DNA from: Saccharothrix saharensis
Lineage (GTDB): Bacteria; Actinomycetota; Actinomycetes; Mycobacteriales; Pseudonocardiaceae
NCBI RefSeq assembly: GCF_006716745.1
Contig: NZ_VFPP01000001.1
Location: 372,001-436,000, forward strand
DNA: 64,000 nucleotides
Direction: 5' to 3'
Shown here: positions 23,530 through 33,921 of the stretch, piece by piece
How the letters are laid out: each line of letters opens with the position of its first letter
How positions within the stretch are numbered: position 1 is the stretch's first letter
Program-made: the position numbers and the translations under genes
Notes under the pieces: generated by a model
Database searches by the model: none
Seen by the model: the letters and a program-made list of their open reading frames with translations, nothing else
Told to the model about the DNA's origin: nothing

Positions 23530-26313
23530 GTGGGGGAGTTGCGGGTGCTGGGCCCGGTCCGGGCACGGGCCGGCGCCCGGTGGGTCGAGGTCGGGCACGC
23601 CCGGCAGCAGTGCGTCCTGGTCGCGCTGGTCGTCGACGCGAACCGGGTGGTCGGCGCCGACCAGCTGCTGGACCGGGCCTGGGGCGAGCGCGTCCCGGCC
23701 AAGGGCCGCGAGACCCTGTACGCCTACCTGTCCCGACTGCGCCGTGCGTTGTCCGAGCTGCGGGACGTGACCATCGTGCGCCGCTCGGGCGGCTGGGAAC
23801 TCCAGGTCGACCCGGACGCGGTGGACCTGCACCGGTTCGGGCGCCTGCTCGTCCGGGCGCGGAGCACGCCGGACCCGGCGGCGGGGGCGGCGGTGGCGGA
23901 GCAGGCGCTGGCGCTGTGGCGCGGCGAGCCGTTCACCGGGCTGGACACGCCCTGGATCAACTCCGTCCGGGAGTCGTTGCAGCAGCGCCGCCGGGCCGCC
24001 GAGCTGGACCACACCGACCTCGCGCTGCGTGCCGGCCGGCACACCGACGTGCTACCCGTGCTGGCCGCCCGCGCCCGGGAGCACCCGCTCGACGAACGGG
24101 TCGCCGCGCAGTACCTCGTGGCGCTGTACCGGTGCGGCCGGCAGGCCGACGCCCTGACGCACTACCACGCGGTGCGGACGCGGCTGGCCGAGGAACTCGG
24201 TGCCGATCCCGGTCCGGAGCTGCGGGCGCTGCACGAGGGCATCCTCACCGCCGACGCCGCGCTCACCGCGACCGAGCCCGCGCCGGCCGTCCCGCGCCCG
24301 GTGCCCCGCCAACTGCCGGCCGCGCCGCCGCACTTCACCGGCCGCGCGATCGAACTCGCCGCGCTGACGACCACCGCCGGCGAGGCCACGACCGCGGTCG
24401 TCTCGATCGTCGCCGGGCCGGGCGGCATCGGCAAGACGTGGCTGGCGCTGCACTGGGCGCACCGCGACGCGCACCGCTTCCCGGACGGGCAGCTGTTCGT
24501 CGACCTGCGCGGGTTCAGCCCGGACGGACCGCCCCTGGACCCGGCGGTGGCGGTGCGCGGGTTCCTCGACGCGCTCGGCGTCGAGCCCGGCCGCGTCCCG
24601 GTCGACGCGCACGCCCAAACCGCCCTGTTCCGCAGCCTGGTCGCGGACAAGCGGGTGCTGCTGGTGCTGGACAACGCCGCCGACGCCGCCCAGGTCACCC
24701 CGCTGCTGCCCGGCACCGCCTCCTGCGCCGTGCTGGTCACCAGCCGCAACCTCCTGCCCGGCCTGGTCGCCGGCCACGGCGCGCGCCTGCTGGCCCTGCC
24801 CGTCCTCGACCACGCCGAGGCGCGCCGCCTGCTCACCGCGCGGCTCGGCGCCGCCCGGGCCGAGGCGGAACCCGCCGCGGTCGCCGACCTGGTGCGCTCG
24901 TGCGGCGGGTTCCCGCTGGCGTTGAGCATCATCGCGGGCCGCGCCCACAGCCACCCGCACCTGTCGCTGGCCGCCATCGCGGCCGAGCTGCGCGACAGCG
25001 GACTGGAGGCGCTCGACGGCGGCGACCCGGCCGCGAGCCTGCCGGCCGTGCTCTCCTGGTCGCACCGAGCCCTCACCGCCGACCAGGCCACCGCGTTCGC
25101 GCTGCTGAGCACCGCACCCGGACCCGACATCGGCGTCCCGGCCGCGGCCTGCCTCACCGGCCTGTGCCCGAACGACACCAGGGCCGTGCTGCGGGTCCTC
25201 GAACAGGCGTCGCTGGTCGTCCAGGACACCCCCGGCCGCTACCGGATGCACGACCTGGTCCGAGCCCGCGCCGCCAGGCTCGCCGCCGAGCTGCCCGAGG
25301 AGGCGCGGCAGGCGGCGTTGCGGCGGGTGCTGGACTTCTACACCCACACCGCGCACGCCGCCGACCGACTGCTGTACCCCCACCGCCTGCCGGTCCCGCT
25401 CGGGACGCCGGGACCGGGCGTCCGACCGCACCCGCTGCCGGACGTGCCGGCCGCGTTGGCGTGGTTCGACACCGAGCACGCCAACCTGCTCGCCGCGCAG
25501 CACACCGCCGTCACCGCCGGGCACCACGACGCGGTGTGGCGGATCGCCTGGACGCTGAACACCTTCCACTCCCGGCGGGGACGCCTGCGCGACGAACTCG
25601 CCGGGTGGCAGGCGGCGCTGGACGTCGCCACCCACCTGACCGATCCCACCGCGCACATCGCCATCCACCGGCACCTCGGCCTCGCGCACGCCGAGGTCGA
25701 ACGCCACGCGGAAGCCGCCGAACACCTCCACCAGGCCCTGGACCGGGCCGCACGCCACCACGACGTGGTCCACCAGGGGCACATCCTCTTCGACCTGGCG
25801 TGGGCCGCGGAGCGGCGCGGCGACCTGCGGGAAGCCCTGGAGCACTCCCGTCGTGCCCTGGACCTCGTGGTCGCGCACGACGACGACTACCCGGTGTGGC
25901 GGGCCGACGCCCTCAACCAGGTGGGCTGGCACACCGCCCGGCTCGGCGACCACGACACGGCCCGCGCCCACTGCCAAGCCGCCCTCGCGCTGCACCGACG
26001 TCACGGCAACCCCACCGGCGAGGCGCACGCGCTGGCCAACCTGGGGTACGTCGACAACCTCGCCGGTGAGCACGAGCGGGCCCTCGACCGCTGCCGACAA
26101 GCCCTCACGCTCCTCCGCGACGCGGGCGACGCCTACTACGTAGCCGTGGTCCGCGACCTCATGGGCCACGCGTGCACGGCACTCGGCCGGCACACCGAGG
26201 CGCGCGCGGCATGGCGCGAGGCGAGGGAGCTCTACCGGCAACAGGGACGCCACGACGACGTCGACCGCGTCCGGCGGCAGCTCGACGGACCGACCTCGCT
26301 GGTGGTCGGCTGA
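23530..26313 (+). CDS. SARP/AfsR-family transcriptional activator with NB-ARC and TPR domains
   Basis: This protein of about 927 residues has an N-terminal winged-helix of the OmpR/SARP type (about 1-85), a bacterial transcriptional activator domain (about 95-245, ending PGPELRALHEGIL), an NB-ARC/STAND ATPase (Walker A GPGGIGKTW near residue 300, VLLVLDNAADA as Walker B, then TSRNLLPG), and C-terminal TPR repeats (about 640-920). AfsR-type SARPs switch on antibiotic clusters in response to ATP-dependent oligomerisation. I chose the GTG at 23530, which follows GAGGGGA at 23516-23522 and gives GELRVLGPV, the normal start of the family; an earlier in-frame start adds 18 unlike residues. Its place at the end of the operon makes it the likely cluster regulator. 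Confidence 0.93.
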   Translation: MGELRVLGPVRARAGARWVEVGHARQQCVLVALVVDANRVVGADQLLDRAWGERVPAKGRETLYAYLSRLRRALSELRDVTIVRRSGGWELQVDPDAVDLHRFGRLLVRARSTPDPAAGAAVAEQALALWRGEPFTGLDTPWINSVRESLQQRRRAAELDHTDLALRAGRHTDVLPVLAARAREHPLDERVAAQYLVALYRCGRQADALTHYHAVRTRLAEELGADPGPELRALHEGILTADAALTATEPAPAVPRPVPRQLPAAPPHFTGRAIELAALTTTAGEATTAVVSIVAGPGGIGKTWLALHWAHRDAHRFPDGQLFVDLRGFSPDGPPLDPAVAVRGFLDALGVEPGRVPVDAHAQTALFRSLVADKRVLLVLDNAADAAQVTPLLPGTASCAVLVTSRNLLPGLVAGHGARLLALPVLDHAEARRLLTARLGAARAEAEPAAVADLVRSCGGFPLALSIIAGRAHSHPHLSLAAIAAELRDSGLEALDGGDPAASLPAVLSWSHRALTADQATAFALLSTAPGPDIGVPAAACLTGLCPNDTRAVLRVLEQASLVVQDTPGRYRMHDLVRARAARLAAELPEEARQAALRRVLDFYTHTAHAADRLLYPHRLPVPLGTPGPGVRPHPLPDVPAALAWFDTEHANLLAAQHTAVTAGHHDAVWRIAWTLNTFHSRRGRLRDELAGWQAALDVATHLTDPTAHIAIHRHLGLAHAEVERHAEAAEHLHQALDRAARHHDVVHQGHILFDLAWAAERRGDLREALEHSRRALDLVVAHDDDYPVWRADALNQVGWHTARLGDHDTARAHCQAALALHRRHGNPTGEAHALANLGYVDNLAGEHERALDRCRQALTLLRDAGDAYYVAVVRDLMGHACTALGRHTEARAAWREARELYRQQGRHDDVDRVRRQLDGPTSLVVG

Positions 26314-26339
26314 CCGGTCCCGCCTCAGCCCGGTCGGCC
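26308..26339 (+). terminator. Imperfect stem-loop at the end of the SARP gene
   Basis: GGCTGACCGG (26308-26317) pairs with CCGGTCGGCC (26330-26339) with one mismatch around a 12-nt loop. It overlaps the stop codon and is a modest terminator candidate. Confidence 0.4.
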
Positions 26340-26408
26340 CGCCTTCGTTCGAACGGCCGTTGCGGCAAGCGGCCTATTCCGTTCGGGTGACGGAATCGTT
26401 ACAGTCTG

Positions 26409-26430
26409 TTTCTGGGAACGCTCCCAGAAA
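26409..26430. promoter_or_regulatory. CebR/CelR-type operator
   Basis: TTTCTGGGA and TCCCAGAAA are perfect 9-bp inverted arms around ACGC. The core TGGGAACGCTCCCA (26413-26426) differs at one base from the TGGGAGCGCTCCCA site bound by CebR/CelR, the LacI-family repressors of cellulose utilisation. It lies 20 bp before the GTG of the CBM2 protein, where bound repressor would block transcription until cello-oligosaccharide is present. Confidence 0.8.
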
Positions 26431-26449
26431 CGACAACGAAGGGGTTGTT

Positions 26450-27598
26450 GTGCGAAATCTGCTGGCGGCGGTGGCCGCTGTGGTGTCGATAGCCGGGTTG
26501 GTGGTGATCGGCGGGGCCAGCACTGCGGGTGCGGCTCCCGTCTGCGCCGTGGACTACAAGCTCAACCAGTGGGCCACCGGGTTCACCGCCAACGTGACCG
26601 TGACCAACCAGTCCGCTCCGGTCACCTCGTGGAAGCTCACCTGGACGTTCGCCGGCAACCAGTCGGTCAGCTCCGGCTGGAGCGCCGACGTGAAGCAGTC
26701 CGGCGCCGTCGTGACGGCGTCCAACATGCCGTGGAACGGGACGCTGGGCACGGGCGCGAGCGCCCAGTTCGGTTTCCAGGCCACCTACAGCGGCACGAAC
26801 GCCGTACCGACCGACTTCGCGTTCAACGGCGTGTCGTGCAGCGGTGACGGCCCCACCACCACCACCACCACGACCACGACCACCACCACGACCACTACGA
26901 CGACTGACAACCCGCCGGTCGGCTGCGGCACGGCGACGGTCTGCGACGACTTCGAGCAGCAGACCGGGTCCGCCCCCAGCGGCCGCTGGACCGTCGGCGC
27001 GGCCAACTGCACCGGTCAGGGCACGGTCGCCATCGACAACTCGGTCGCGCACAGCGGCTCGAAGTCGGTGCGGGTCAACGGCGCGTCCGGTTACTGCAAC
27101 CACATCTTCTTCGGCACGCCCATCAGCGGCACGAGCGTGGTGCACGGCCGGTTCTACGTCCGCCACACCACGGCGCTCCCGCAGCAGCACGTGACGTTCA
27201 TGGCGATGAAGGACTCCGCGGACGGCGGCAAGGACCTGCGGATGGGCGGCCAGAGCGCGGCGCTGCAGTGGAACCGCGAGTCCGACGACGCGACCCTGCC
27301 CGAGCAGAGCCCGACCGGCGTGTCCAAGAGCAAGCCGCTGCCCACCGGCCAGTGGAACTGCGTGCAGTTCACCGTCGACCCGGCGGGCCGGATCTCCACC
27401 TCGCTCAACGGCTCGGTGGTCGAGGGCCTGGTCGCCGACGGCGTGTCCACGCCCGACGTCGACTCGCAGTGGCTGCGCAAGACCAACTGGCGGCCCGCGG
27501 TCACCGACCTGCGGCTGGGCTGGGAGAGCTACGGCGACGGCGCGAACACCCTCTGGTACGACGACGTGGCGGTCGGTTCCTCGCCCATCGCGTGCTGA
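26450..27598 (+). CDS. Secreted CBM2 plus Cip1-like protein of the cellulose response
   Basis: This 382-residue secreted protein has a signal peptide (to about ASTAGA). A family 2 cellulose-binding module follows (about 29-133; CAVDYKLNQWATGFTANV, VTSWKLTWTF, NMPWNGTL, PTDFAFNGVSC). A linker of 17 consecutive threonines is encoded at 26855-26905. The C-terminal domain of about 225 residues (CDDFEQQTGSAPSGRW, GRFYVRHTT, LRLGWESYGDG, LWYDDVAVG) resembles Cip1, a fungal protein of the cellulase regulon related to polysaccharide lyases. The GTG start follows GAAGGGG. A CebR-type operator sits just upstream, so induction by cellulose breakdown products is likely. Lyase activity is inferred and no catalytic residue was verified. 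Confidence 0.82.
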   Translation: MRNLLAAVAAVVSIAGLVVIGGASTAGAAPVCAVDYKLNQWATGFTANVTVTNQSAPVTSWKLTWTFAGNQSVSSGWSADVKQSGAVVTASNMPWNGTLGTGASAQFGFQATYSGTNAVPTDFAFNGVSCSGDGPTTTTTTTTTTTTTTTTTDNPPVGCGTATVCDDFEQQTGSAPSGRWTVGAANCTGQGTVAIDNSVAHSGSKSVRVNGASGYCNHIFFGTPISGTSVVHGRFYVRHTTALPQQHVTFMAMKDSADGGKDLRMGGQSAALQWNRESDDATLPEQSPTGVSKSKPLPTGQWNCVQFTVDPAGRISTSLNGSVVEGLVADGVSTPDVDSQWLRKTNWRPAVTDLRLGWESYGDGANTLWYDDVAVGSSPIAC

Positions 27599-27602
27599 GC
27601 TG

Positions 27603-27648
27603 ACGTGCGTGGGGGCCGGTCGACGACCCGACCGGCCCCCACGCACGT
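27603..27648. terminator. Bidirectional terminator between convergent genes
   Basis: A perfect 20-bp inverted repeat (27603-27622 with 27629-27648; ACGTGCGTGGGGGCCGGTCG and its complement) with a 6-nt loop fills the 52-bp space between the CBM2 gene and the convergent S8 protease gene. Confidence 0.92.
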
Positions 27649-27650
27649 GG

Positions 27651-29585
27651 TCAGGCGGCGTTCACCGAGACGTCGTCCAGCACGAACGAGGTCTGGTAGG
27701 ACCAGTCCTCCGCGCCGGTGAAGCTCAGCGTGACGCTCTGGCCCGCGTACGCGCCCAGGTTGAAGGTGCGCACCGCGTAGCCGGACGGGTTGAGGTTGGT
27801 GTAGGTCGCCAGCGTGGTGCCCGCCACCGAGACGGTGAAGGTGTCGAACACCTCCGGCTCGTACTCGGCGGTGCTGATCTTCAGCCACAGCGACAGCGTG
27901 GTGTTGGCGCAGCCCGCCGGGATGGTGACGGTCTGGGCCAGCGTCTCGGTGTTGCTGTAGCCGTAGCCGCTGATCCACGACGAGCGGCTGCCGGTGCGGG
28001 GCGCGCCCTCGCCGGTCCACGGGCCGATGGTCCAGGTGGCGTTCGACCAGCCGGCGGTGCCACTCTCGAAGCCGCCGTTGACGACCTTCTCACCGGGCGC
28101 GGTGCACGAACCGCCCTGCGGCGTGATCGTCCAGGTGAACGTCGCGCGCACGACCTTGCCCGCGCTGTCGGTCACCGCGGCCGTGACGCTGTAGGTGCCC
28201 GCCGTGGTGGGTGTACCGGAGATCAGGCCGGTGGCCGCGGCGATGGTCAGGCCGGGCGGCAGGCCGGTGGCCGACCACGTGTACGGCGGCGTGCCGCCGG
28301 ACGCCTTGAGCTGCAGGCTGGTGGCCGTGCCGACGCTGCCGGTCTGGTTGCCCGGCGGGGTGATCGCCGGGTCGCCCGGGCCGGGGCCGCCGCCGGTGTT
28401 GACGAACAGCAGCCGGTTCGGCGAGCCGCTGCCCGGGCTGGTGATCTTGTTCGCGGTGGAGTTGGTGATCATCGCGGAGGCGACCTGCGCGGGCGTCAAC
28501 GACGGCGTGGCGCCGAGCAGTACCGCCGCGCCGCCCGCCACGTGCGGCGCCGCCATGGACGTGCCGCTGATGGTGTTGGTCGCGGTGTCGTTGGTCATCC
28601 ACGCCGAGGTGATGTTCTGGCCCGGCGCGAAGATGTCCGAGCACGTGCCCCAGTTGGAGAACGAGGCGCGGGCGTCGGTGTTGGTCGAGGCGTTCACCGT
28701 GATCGCCTCGGCGACCCGGGCGGGGGTGAAGTTGCACGCGTCGGCGTTGGAGTTGCCCGACGCGATCGCGTAGGTCACGCCGTCGGCGATCGAGTTGCGG
28801 ACCGCGGTCTCGCCGGTGACGTCGCTGCCCTGGCCCCCGAGGCTCATGTTCGCCACGGCCGGGCCGGAGGTGTGGTGGCCGGTGACCCAGTCGATGCCCG
28901 CCGCGACGCCCGCGAACGAGCCGGAGCCGGCGCAGTTGAGCACCTTGACCGCGATCAGCCGCACGCCCTTGGCGACGCCGTACGCCGTGCCGCCGACCGT
29001 GCCCGCCACGTGCGTGCCGTGGCCGTTGCAGTCGGTGTTGTTGGAGTCGACGGTGTTCGTGCCCCAGGAGGCGCGACCGCCGAAGTCGGAGTGCGTGGTC
29101 CGGATGCCGGTGTCGATGATGTAGGCGGTGACACCGGTGCCGTCGTTCGGGTAGGTGTAGGACGAGTCGAGCGGCAGGTCGCGCTGGTCGATCCGGTCCA
29201 GGCCCCACGACGGCGGGTTCGGCTGCGTCCCGGTGGCCTTGACCTCGCCGTTCTGCTGGACGTAGGCCACGCCGGGCTCGGCGGCGAGGCGGCGGGCGTC
29301 CCGTTCGGACAGCGTGCCGGCGAAGCCCTTGAGCGCGTGGCGGTAGGTGAAGTCGACCTGGGCGTCGTACTTGGCGCTGAGGTCGGCGGTGAGCGCGTCG
29401 ACGCTCTGGGTGGACATCTGGTCGTAGACGACGATGTAGCTGTCCTCGATGGCGGTCGGGTTGTCGGCGCCGATGATGCCGCCTTCGGCCGCGGCGGGCG
29501 TGGCGCCGGTGGCCAGGGCCGCGGCGGTCACCGCGGCGGCGGCTAACGCGATCAGGGCGCGTCTGGATCCGCGAACGTCTCCCAT
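27651..29585 (-). CDS. Secreted subtilisin-family (S8) protease with Ig-like and C-terminal beta-sandwich modules
   Basis: This 644-residue secreted protease has a signal peptide (to about TPAAA), an I9 propeptide (DSYIVVYD), and a catalytic domain with Asp in YIIDTGI, His in GHGTHVAGT and Ser in GTSMAAPHVAG. It is followed by a putative Ig domain of the He_PIG type (PPYTWSATGLPPGLTI, GTPTTAGTYSVT), then a carbohydrate-binding-like beta-sandwich (NGGFESGTAGWS to SFVLDDVSVNAA). The added modules probably tether the enzyme to a polymer or wall surface. The ATG is at 29585. A promoter whose start site overlaps a 26-bp palindrome lies about 75 bp upstream. It is a longer paralogue of the protease at 8281. 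Confidence 0.95.
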   Translation of the reverse strand: MGDVRGSRRALIALAAAAVTAAALATGATPAAAEGGIIGADNPTAIEDSYIVVYDQMSTQSVDALTADLSAKYDAQVDFTYRHALKGFAGTLSERDARRLAAEPGVAYVQQNGEVKATGTQPNPPSWGLDRIDQRDLPLDSSYTYPNDGTGVTAYIIDTGIRTTHSDFGGRASWGTNTVDSNNTDCNGHGTHVAGTVGGTAYGVAKGVRLIAVKVLNCAGSGSFAGVAAGIDWVTGHHTSGPAVANMSLGGQGSDVTGETAVRNSIADGVTYAIASGNSNADACNFTPARVAEAITVNASTNTDARASFSNWGTCSDIFAPGQNITSAWMTNDTATNTISGTSMAAPHVAGGAAVLLGATPSLTPAQVASAMITNSTANKITSPGSGSPNRLLFVNTGGGPGPGDPAITPPGNQTGSVGTATSLQLKASGGTPPYTWSATGLPPGLTIAAATGLISGTPTTAGTYSVTAAVTDSAGKVVRATFTWTITPQGGSCTAPGEKVVNGGFESGTAGWSNATWTIGPWTGEGAPRTGSRSSWISGYGYSNTETLAQTVTIPAGCANTTLSLWLKISTAEYEPEVFDTFTVSVAGTTLATYTNLNPSGYAVRTFNLGAYAGQSVTLSFTGAEDWSYQTSFVLDDVSVNAA

Positions 29586-29660
29586 TGCAGGGTTCTCCCT
29601 CGTGCAGGGGTTCCGGCAGACCCGGGAGCGGCGTGGGTCGGCCGGGGAGTGGAGGTTCTG

Positions 29661-29718
29661 CGATCACGTTCGCGCGGACGTGATCGGCAACGTTAGAGGA
29701 CCGCCCCGGACCGGACAA
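29661..29718 (-). promoter_or_regulatory. Promoter with overlapping palindromic operator for the S8 protease gene
   Basis: On the minus strand, TTGTCC (29718-29713) and TAACGT (29695-29690) are 17 bp apart. The predicted start lies inside CGATCACGT-N8-ACGTGATCG (29661-29686), a perfect 9-bp inverted repeat. This is a typical repressor position; the regulator is unknown. Confidence 0.55.
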
Positions 29719-29815
29719 TCGGCCGGCAGTGGGAACGACCTGCGGTATTCCGAACGGCAGCCACCGATCAGGTGAGCCCGCCCCACTGGCCAATAATCTT
29801 AATAACTTCAGTGTC

Positions 29816-29829
29816 GACTAAAGTTAGTC
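29816..29829. promoter_or_regulatory. Small palindrome GACTAA-AG-TTAGTC
   Basis: The 6-bp arms and 2-nt centre resemble a MarR-type operator. It lies in an unusually AT-rich patch (about 29800-29830), just ahead of a ribosome site and ATG at 29855-29870, and overlaps the left arm of the uvrA-like terminator. Confidence 0.4.
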
Positions 29830-29863
29830 TCCTTCCGGCACCGACGTGGCACCGGAAGGAGAC
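29827..29863 (-). terminator. Intrinsic terminator of the UvrA-like gene
   Basis: GTCTCCTTCCGG (29827-29838) and CCGGAAGGAGAC (29852-29863) form a 12-bp stem. Read on the minus strand, the hairpin follows the uvrA-like stop by about 23 bp and is followed by a T-rich run (TAACTTTAG), a good factor-independent terminator. Confidence 0.75.
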
Positions 29864-29886
29864 GACGATGAAAACCGCCCGGATGC

Positions 29887-32148
<2,262 letters not shown>

Positions 32149-32170
32149 CGCCGGCTTTCCCCCTGGTTTG

Positions 32171-32183
32171 TTTATGCCGTAAG
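32171..32183. promoter_or_regulatory. TetR operator copy 1 (imperfect)
   Basis: TTTATGCCGTAAG is an imperfect copy of the palindrome at 32202-32216. It lies 23 bp upstream of the UvrA-like start and would repress that gene. Confidence 0.6.
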
Positions 32184-32201
32184 GTGCTCGCGGGCACGGT
32201 A

Positions 32202-32216
32202 CTTTACGGCGTAAAG
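32202..32216. promoter_or_regulatory. TetR operator copy 2 (perfect palindrome)
   Basis: CTTTACGGCGTAAAG is a perfect 15-bp palindrome 10 bp before the tetR start. Two related sites between divergent genes suggest that the TetR protein controls both itself and the UvrA-like ATPase. Confidence 0.7.
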
Positions 32217-32225
32217 GGGCGGCAA

Positions 32226-33008
32226 GTGGCGGTGTTCGCGGGGCAGGGTGACGCGGATCGGTCGATGCGGCTGCTGTGGCGTGCGCCGGGTGGCGGGTCG
32301 GGGCCGGGGCTGTCGGTGGACGCGATCGTGGACGCGGCGGTCGAGGTGGCCGACCGGGACGGCATGGGGGCGTTGTCGATGCGGGCGGTGGGGGAGCGGT
32401 TGGGTCGTTCGGCGATGGCGCTGTACACGCACGTGCCGAGCAAGGCGGAGCTGCTGGACCTGATGTGCGACCGGGTGTTGGGTGAGCTGCCGTCGGACTA
32501 CCCGGTGGACGGGGGGTGGCGGGCGGCGTTGCGGGCGTGGGCGGGCGATGTGCGGGAGTGCTATCTGGCGCACCCGTGGGTGTTGCAGGTGTCGCAGGCG
32601 CGGCCGGTGCTGGGTCCGAACGAGTTCGCGATGGTGGAGGCGTTGCTGCGCATCCTGCGGCCGACGGGGTTGGGGTTGTCGGTGTTGCCGGGGGTGGTGG
32701 GCGCGGTGGTGCAGTTCGTGCGCGGTGCGGCGGGGGTGATCGCGGAGGCGCGGCGGGCGGCGCGGGAGACGGGGATGACCGACGAGGAGTGGTGGTTCTC
32801 GCGGGCGGGGGTGTTCGAGGAGGTGGCGCCGGACTTCGCGGAGCGTTTTCCGCTGTCGGCGTGGGTGGGCGCGGAGGAGCCGCCGCCGGTGGAGGGTGAC
32901 GAGTGCGTGCCGTACTTGGAGCGGGACGCGGTGCGGAACTTCGTGACGGGGTTGGAGGTGTTGTTGGACGGGGTGGAGGCGGCGGTGTCGCGTGCGCGCG
33001 GGGGGTGA
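32226..33008 (+). CDS. TetR-family regulator with TetR_C-type ligand domain
   Basis: This 260-residue regulator has an N-terminal helix-turn-helix (about 30-85; AIVDAAVEVADRDGMGAL, MRAVGERLGRSAMALYTHV) and a C-terminal helical ligand-binding domain of the TetR_C type. It would repress the divergent UvrA-like gene and itself through the two TTTACGGCGTAAA-like sites between them. The GTG at 32226 follows AAGGGG; longer in-frame starts would run into the operator and are unlikely. Its third codon positions favour G, unlike the C-ending codons of most genes in this window, which may indicate a different history. The inducing ligand is unknown. Confidence 0.9.
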   Translation: MAVFAGQGDADRSMRLLWRAPGGGSGPGLSVDAIVDAAVEVADRDGMGALSMRAVGERLGRSAMALYTHVPSKAELLDLMCDRVLGELPSDYPVDGGWRAALRAWAGDVRECYLAHPWVLQVSQARPVLGPNEFAMVEALLRILRPTGLGLSVLPGVVGAVVQFVRGAAGVIAEARRAARETGMTDEEWWFSRAGVFEEVAPDFAERFPLSAWVGAEEPPPVEGDECVPYLERDAVRNFVTGLEVLLDGVEAAVSRARGG

Positions 33009-33150
33009 GCGGGGGTGTTGTACGGTGTGCCGGTTGGCGCGGACTAGGGAGGTGGGACCCATTTCTGCTGGTGTGCATCGGGTCGCTCCCGGCCGTGTCG
33101 TGGCGGTGTGAGGGGCGCCCGCGGGTTTCTCGCGAGAGGCGTTCGTCGTC

Positions 33151-33906
33151 GTGGATCTTGATGTGGTGGCGCGGTTGCGCGCGGCCGGGTGCGTGTTCGC
33201 CGAGGACGAGGCGCGGGTGTTGGTGGAGGCCGCGCGTGGTCCGGAGGAGTTGGAGCTGTTGACGGCGCGGCGGGTGGCCGGGTTGCCGTTGGAGCAGGTG
33301 GTGGGGTGGGCGGAGTTCTGCGGGTTGCGGGTGGTGGTGGAGCCGGGGGTGTTCGTGCCGCGTCGTCGCACGGAGTTCCTGGTGCGGGTGGCGGTGGGTG
33401 TGGCGGGGCCGGGTGCGGTGGTGGTGGACCTGTGTTGCGGGTCGGGTGCGGTGGGTGCCGCGGTGGTGGACCGGGTGCCGGGGGTGGAGTTGTACGCGGT
33501 GGACGTGGATCCGGTGGCGGTGGCGTGTGCCCGGCGCAACGTGGGTGCGGGTCGGGTGTACGAGGGTGATCTGTACGGGCCGTTGCCGGTGTCGTTGGCG
33601 GGTCGGGTGGACGTGTTGGTGGCGAACGCGCCGTACGTGCCGACCGGGTCGATCGGGATGATGCCGCCGGAGGCGCGTGAGCACGAGCCGCTGGTGGCGT
33701 TGGACGGTGGGGTGGACGGTCTGGACGTGCAGCGGCGGGTGATCGCGGGTGCGGCGCGGTGGTTGGCGCCGGGTGGGCGGTTGTTGGTGGAGACGGGTGC
33801 GCGGCAGGCGGCGGGGACGGTGGCGGCGTTCGCGCGGGGTGGGTTGCGCGCGGAGGTGGTGTCGGACGAGGAGTTGTCGGCGACGGTGGTGGTGGGTTCG
33901 CGGTAG
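33151..33906 (+). CDS. PrmC/HemK-like protein-(glutamine-N5) methyltransferase homologue
   Basis: This 251-residue SAM-dependent methyltransferase has a Rossmann-fold SAM loop VVDLCCGSGAVG, an acidic ribose-binding segment (YAVDVDPVAVACA), and NAPYVP where PrmC has the catalytic NPPY. Replacement of the first Pro by Ala is typical of an actinobacterial PrmC-related group of unknown substrate, so release-factor methylation should not be assumed. A short helical N-terminal domain, as in PrmC, precedes it. The GTG start at 33151 is modestly supported by GAGAGGCG. Codon third positions are strongly G-biased, as in the adjacent tetR. Confidence 0.82.
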   Translation: MDLDVVARLRAAGCVFAEDEARVLVEAARGPEELELLTARRVAGLPLEQVVGWAEFCGLRVVVEPGVFVPRRRTEFLVRVAVGVAGPGAVVVDLCCGSGAVGAAVVDRVPGVELYAVDVDPVAVACARRNVGAGRVYEGDLYGPLPVSLAGRVDVLVANAPYVPTGSIGMMPPEAREHEPLVALDGGVDGLDVQRRVIAGAARWLAPGGRLLVETGARQAAGTVAAFARGGLRAEVVSDEELSATVVVGSR

Positions 33907-33921
33907 GTCGGCGGGGGCCGG

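Noticed and set aside
26855..26905. The ACC/ACG run as a slippage or CRISPR-like repeat
   Set aside because: It is a Thr linker of a two-domain secreted protein, with mixed synonymous codons that reduce slippage.
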